A stretch of 64,000 bases of DNA, from NCBI RefSeq assembly GCF_007655135.1, contig NC_045128.1, positions 40,313,885 through 40,377,884 on the forward strand. Direction: 5' to 3'. This document shows positions 60,104 through 64,000 of the stretch, in pieces. Source of the DNA: Punica granatum (taxonomy: Eukaryota; Streptophyta; Magnoliopsida; Myrtales; Lythraceae). A model generated the notes under the pieces. It had not been told where the DNA came from and made no database searches. It saw only the letters and a program-made list of their open reading frames with translations. Each line of letters begins with the position of its first letter. The first letter of the stretch is position 1. A program made the translations under genes and the position numbers.

Positions 60104-60905
60104 GTGGCGAAGTGAGGGGCGGTGGGGTGTGGTTATAAGTGATGGGAGGGGCTTGGATGCTAAGGGAAGTGCACGTCAGTCGTGTGAAGAGTTGGAATGG
60201 ATGGTGAATGTGGTAAGCTTTGCATAGAGATAGAGAGACGTTATGTTTGGTAAAATGTAAAGAAAGGCTTTTAGTCAATAAATTTTTTTTTTCAATTATT
60301 TTATGTGTGTTCTTTTTTTGGGGAAAAAAAAAAGATTTGGTGGGTTGAGGGAGGACTTGTGTGATGGGAGTTGGTGGAATGCTTCATGGATAGAGGCACA
60401 AGACTTGTGCTTCTCATCCCGTCCCGTCTCGTGACGTTTACGGTTTCACTGGGCAAAAGTTCTTGGAGTTTTCCATTACGAATTGGGGTTCGAATATATC
60501 GGTTGAAAGAAAAAGAAAGGATGTACCTCTCTGTAATCCTAATTGATCTGATCAGGACAAATTTCGAGTTTCTGCATTCCTGTCCTTGCCGTTCTGGTAC
60601 ATTTTACACTATACATCTTGCAGATTTTCATATGACTATGAAGGAAATCTACAAAAACGGAGATCAGATATGTAACAACTTGGCGATTAAAAGGTCGTAT
60701 CTTGCTGAGAATGTAATGCAGCTAATGCTCCCCGTCTTGCTGAGGAAGACCCGATCGTTTCACTGCAATAGAAAGATCATCCATTTATGATGAATTCTTG
60801 TGACAATTAATGATGAAGGAGAAGGTTGTAGCAAAAAATATATTTGGTTGCAACGAATTTGGAAATTCTCGTCTTCATTGTCCACTATGGTGCTGACGAA
60901 CGAAA
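60104..60905. other. intergenic between the LRR pseudokinase and LBD genes
   Basis: Upstream region of the LBD gene and 3' region of the LRR gene. A plus-strand frame of 139 codons (60371-60790) has no family resemblance. Nothing else was seen. Confidence 0.45.
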
Positions 60906-63900
60906 TCAGTCGAAAATGCGTATAGAAAAACAAATCAAAAGAGTATTCAATTTCCATTGAATAAGCAAGGGAGGAACTCTCGAAACCTTAGGTATGGTGA
61001 GGCGAAGGCTCGGGGGCTGGGAAGGGGAGCCAGGGGAGCCTTCACTGCTGTAGGACTCCCTCCACCCATCTTGGACCTGAGCAGCGAACTGCAAGTTCCA
61101 CAGGACGTCTTCGATGGAGGGCCGATCAGCTGGGTCATTCAGCAAGCATCTAAGGGAGATCTCCATCATTGTTCTCAAGGATTGTTCTGACGATGCTTTC
61201 TGGACTGTTGGATCAACAACGCTCCTCAGAGCTGCAGCATCGGCGGCTACACTCGACTGTATCTGCAGAGTAGCAATCAATATAACTACGGCGGAATATT
61301 GGGGTAACAGTCGGGAATATAAGCCCCTCTTTGATAGAATGGTCCTACTTGATCTTTTATGGCGTCGATTTCGGTCTTCGTTTTGAGTTGTCGTCCTGCC
61401 ATGAGTTCTAGTAGGATCACCCCAAGGCCATAGATATCGTTCTTATCTGCATGGTTTACCCTGCAAGAGCAATGCACTTAAGAGGATCAATTGACTGAAC
61501 AAACACAAGAAAGATGAAGATGGAAACCTGTTTTTCATACCTAGAAGCAATTTCTTTGGACCCTCCAGAAGAAGATTTCTTGCCATCCTACACAGTGAGG
61601 ATAGATAAGTTGGAAGAAAACATACAACAAAAAGGATAAATAGTGAAACGAGAAGGTGAATATTTCTTTTTCAATACCTTTCCCAGTTCCTCTCCCAGTA
61701 GAGGAAGGTTATAGCTGCTGATTTTTGCAGCAAGGTTCTGATCCAACAGAATATCGGTTATGTTCAGGTTGTTTGAGAATAGGCCGGGGACGATTACAGT
61801 GTGCAAGAACTGAATCCCCTTTGCGATCCCTATTGCAGCAGCGATCCTCTGTGCCCAAGTCAGCATTTGCCTCGAACGCCGTCCTACCCGAGGATCATAT
61901 TTAAATCAAAGTTTCAATCTTACATGGATAAATCATGTCAAGTTCAATCATGATTGGGATTCCTGATCGAGTCTCATCAGAGAGTTCAGAATCTTCTGGA
62001 TTCAGACTAACATTAGGGAAATGAAAAAGGGAACTCCGTTCATTTGCAAATGTACTGCTGGTTAAACCGTGCATGATAGAAATCGTTCATGCATGTTCTA
62101 GTCTCACTTTCCAGTTTCTGTCGTGTTGTTCCCAGCAAACCATGTTTAGCAGCATTGCCTGATATTAGTTTGCGACTCTTTGTACTGAAAAGTCGAGAAC
62201 AAAGAGATTAGATGTGAATTACCAGAGATCCAGTTTCCTAGTGTGCCATTAGGCACATCCTCGAACACGAGAAAGATTCTGCTGACGCTTGAGTCATCCC
62301 AGTAGCACTCGAAGCAATGCCCCAGTGCACTGACCACGTGGGGATGCCTGAGCTTTGAGATTAATTCTATGCGGTGCATGAAGTTCTGAACGTCGTGGCT
62401 CTTCTTCATCTTCAGGCATCTGATTGCAACTAGAGAGCCATTCTTCAGCTGCCCCCTGTACATCTGAGATAATAAAACGAATTCGAAACATCAAAGGAAG
62501 CATCAATTAGTTGAAATTTATTTGAAGAGATGAAGCAATGGATGTTCAGTCTTAGGATTCTATCTAATTGCCATTATCGAGATCTTAAAGGGCGACTCTC
62601 TCCTTCTGGAAACGATGGAAATTCTGGGACAATTGCATGATACTTGGTGGAATATAATAGCAGTAGTATTATTTATATCGAACTTATATTACATACTTGA
62701 CCATGAGAACCTTCACCCATGAAAGCAGATGAATCAAAGTTGCCTGTAGCTTCTTCGATCTCCTCCAAGGAGAATGTTCTATAAGCAGGAAGACCGAGTG
62801 ATCCAAGCTTCATAGTCTGATATATATACCCTTCGGTTGAGCCAAAGAAAAGAAGTCAGCTGCAAGCTAATAGATTTGAGAATTCCCGAATCTGTTTCTT
62901 CCATGAGAAGCTTACAGGTTTTCCAGTTCCATCATTTGGAAAGTGACGGAAAAAAAGAATGACGGAAAAGATTGTTCCATATTGCTTATATTATATCTCG
63001 CAAAACTTGGGAAAATTTGAGGAATAAATTAAGTTCGATAATGTAAAGTTAATCTTACTTGCGTCGCTGAGTATCTTTGAGGTGTACCCGGTCGATGCAG
63101 TCTCCAAAATCAGCCTTGTGGGAGGAGTCTTGTTTCCCCTGTTAGCATTGCTCCTTCTAACAACAAAGAAAGCTAGGCCAGCAAGTGCGATACTCCCAGC
63201 AATCCCTCCAGTTATTCCCAAGACAATGACCGTCTTAGAAGCCTGTTTCTGATTCTTATTGCTCGGTATGATTCCAACAGCCAAAGCTTCGTTCCTGCAA
63301 AATGAGATTGGCCGTTGATCTTGATCACCGGTGGATAAACAATTCCTCGCATACAAAACATCCACCTTCTTCAAGTTCAACAAGCAGTCGGGCAAATTTC
63401 CAGTCAGGAGATTCGAAGACAAGTCCACAAACATCAGATCTTCATTACAAGACTGGTTCACCGAGAGCATTCCCGTGAACTTGTTCCCAGCAATATCGAT
63501 ATAATTAATGGAAGGGAGGGCGAAAAGTGACTGCAGGAAGGGCCCCACGAAGCTATTGAATGATAGATCGAGCTGCTGAAGCTGATAATACGAGTTGAGA
63601 TTAATCGGAATTCCTGACCTGAACTTGTTCCTCTTCAGTATGATTGTGACTAATTTGGTGCTTATTTTAGGAAACGGGCCGTTAAGAAGATTATCTTCCA
63701 AGTCGAGCACTTGAAGGTTAGTTAAACTGCTGAGGTCAGGAACTTGCCCATAGAACCGATTATGTGAAAGAGCAAGAACTCGGAGGTTGTCGAGATCGCC
63801 TAGAGAGTCGGGCAGAGATCCGTTGAAGGAATTCTTTCTGAGGCTCAAGACAGTGAGTTCCTGAAGCTGACCGAGCCAGTCAGGCAGCTGACCAGAGAAT

Positions 63901-64000
63901 GCATTCCCATCGAGTATCAGCGTCTGGAGGCTCGTGAGGGACGATAACTCCTCTGGAATCGAACCTGAGATGAGGTTCGAGCTCACGTTGAATATCTCGA
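60906..64000 (-). CDS. LRR receptor-like pseudokinase (At3g03770 type), N-terminus outside window
   Basis: Seven exons visible on the minus strand: 64000-63059 (continues beyond the window), 62830-62697, 62463-62223, 61883-61678, 61587-61541, 61460-61349 and 61262-60906; phases agree throughout. The first holds extracellular leucine-rich repeats (LTSLQTLILDGNAFSGQLPDW and onward), a capping region, and a transmembrane helix (VIVLGITGGIAGSIALAGLAFFVV). The rest is a kinase-fold domain with GEGSHGQ in the glycine loop, but VAIRCLK replaces the usual VAIK lysine, IVPGLFSNNLNITDILL replaces the HRD loop, and ISSYNL replaces DFG. It is therefore predicted to be catalytically inactive, like the Arabidopsis family annotated as probable inactive. 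It probably acts as a plasma-membrane scaffold or co-receptor; its ligand is unknown. Confidence 0.93.

Noticed and set aside
60371..60790. 139-codon plus-strand frame between LBD and the LRR gene
   Set aside because: No family similarity, no splice partner, and placed in the upstream region of the LBD gene on the opposite strand.
1..64000. CRISPR array, bacterial operon or viral genome
   Set aside because: No regularly spaced repeat-spacer pattern, no polycistronic gene packing and no viral replication or capsid genes were found; all recognised genes are plant nuclear genes with introns.

Overview
This is a window of plant nuclear DNA, almost certainly from a eudicot. It holds split genes with short GT-AG introns, AT-rich intergenic DNA full of MITEs, tRNA-derived SINEs and long-TIR elements, and plant-only families (Dof/CDF, LBD, R2R3-MYB, MCTP, PSY peptides). 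The species cannot be fixed from sequence alone; a rosid is likely. I joined exons by hand from splice signals, phase and recalled family sequence, so models are predictions.

Layout. 1-11.3 kb: gene-poor, repeat-rich, including a long-TIR element (1706-4078) with a SINE nested in one arm and a MITE in the other. 11.4-12.8 kb: R2R3-MYB of the MYB52/56/105/117 group (+). 13.8-16.1 kb: CYCLING DOF FACTOR (-). 16.1-19.7 kb: CDF upstream region and gene-free DNA. 19.7-29.2 kb: a recent head-to-tail duplication of about 4.7 kb, each copy carrying one three-exon gene (-) for a PSY-type (tyrosine-sulfated peptide) precursor. 29.4-32.9 kb: another long-TIR element and repeats. 33.0-36.0 kb: intronless MCTP gene (+). 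39.6-41.0 kb: choline-transporter-like gene (+). 41.7-42.9 kb: small membrane protein of unknown role (+). 43.8-46.5 kb: MATH-BTB (BPM) gene (-). 46.5-54.2 kb: repeat-rich DNA in which the sequence just upstream of BPM is repeated about three times and interrupted by transposons. 54.3-57.9 kb: chloroplast site-2 protease homologue EGY2 (+). 59.2-60.1 kb: LBD gene (-). 60.9-64.0 kb: LRR receptor pseudokinase (-), cut by the window end.

Context. From memory of Arabidopsis gene order, the run MCTP - CTL - BPM - LBD - LRR pseudokinase matches chromosome 3 around At3g03680-At3g03770, and MYB/CTL/MCTP match the paralogous chromosome 5 segment near At5g17800-At5g17980. The right half therefore looks like a conserved ancestral block. 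The genes are not one pathway. The most notable content is the young PSY duplication, in which one copy has lost its stop codon and changed a residue in the predicted peptide.
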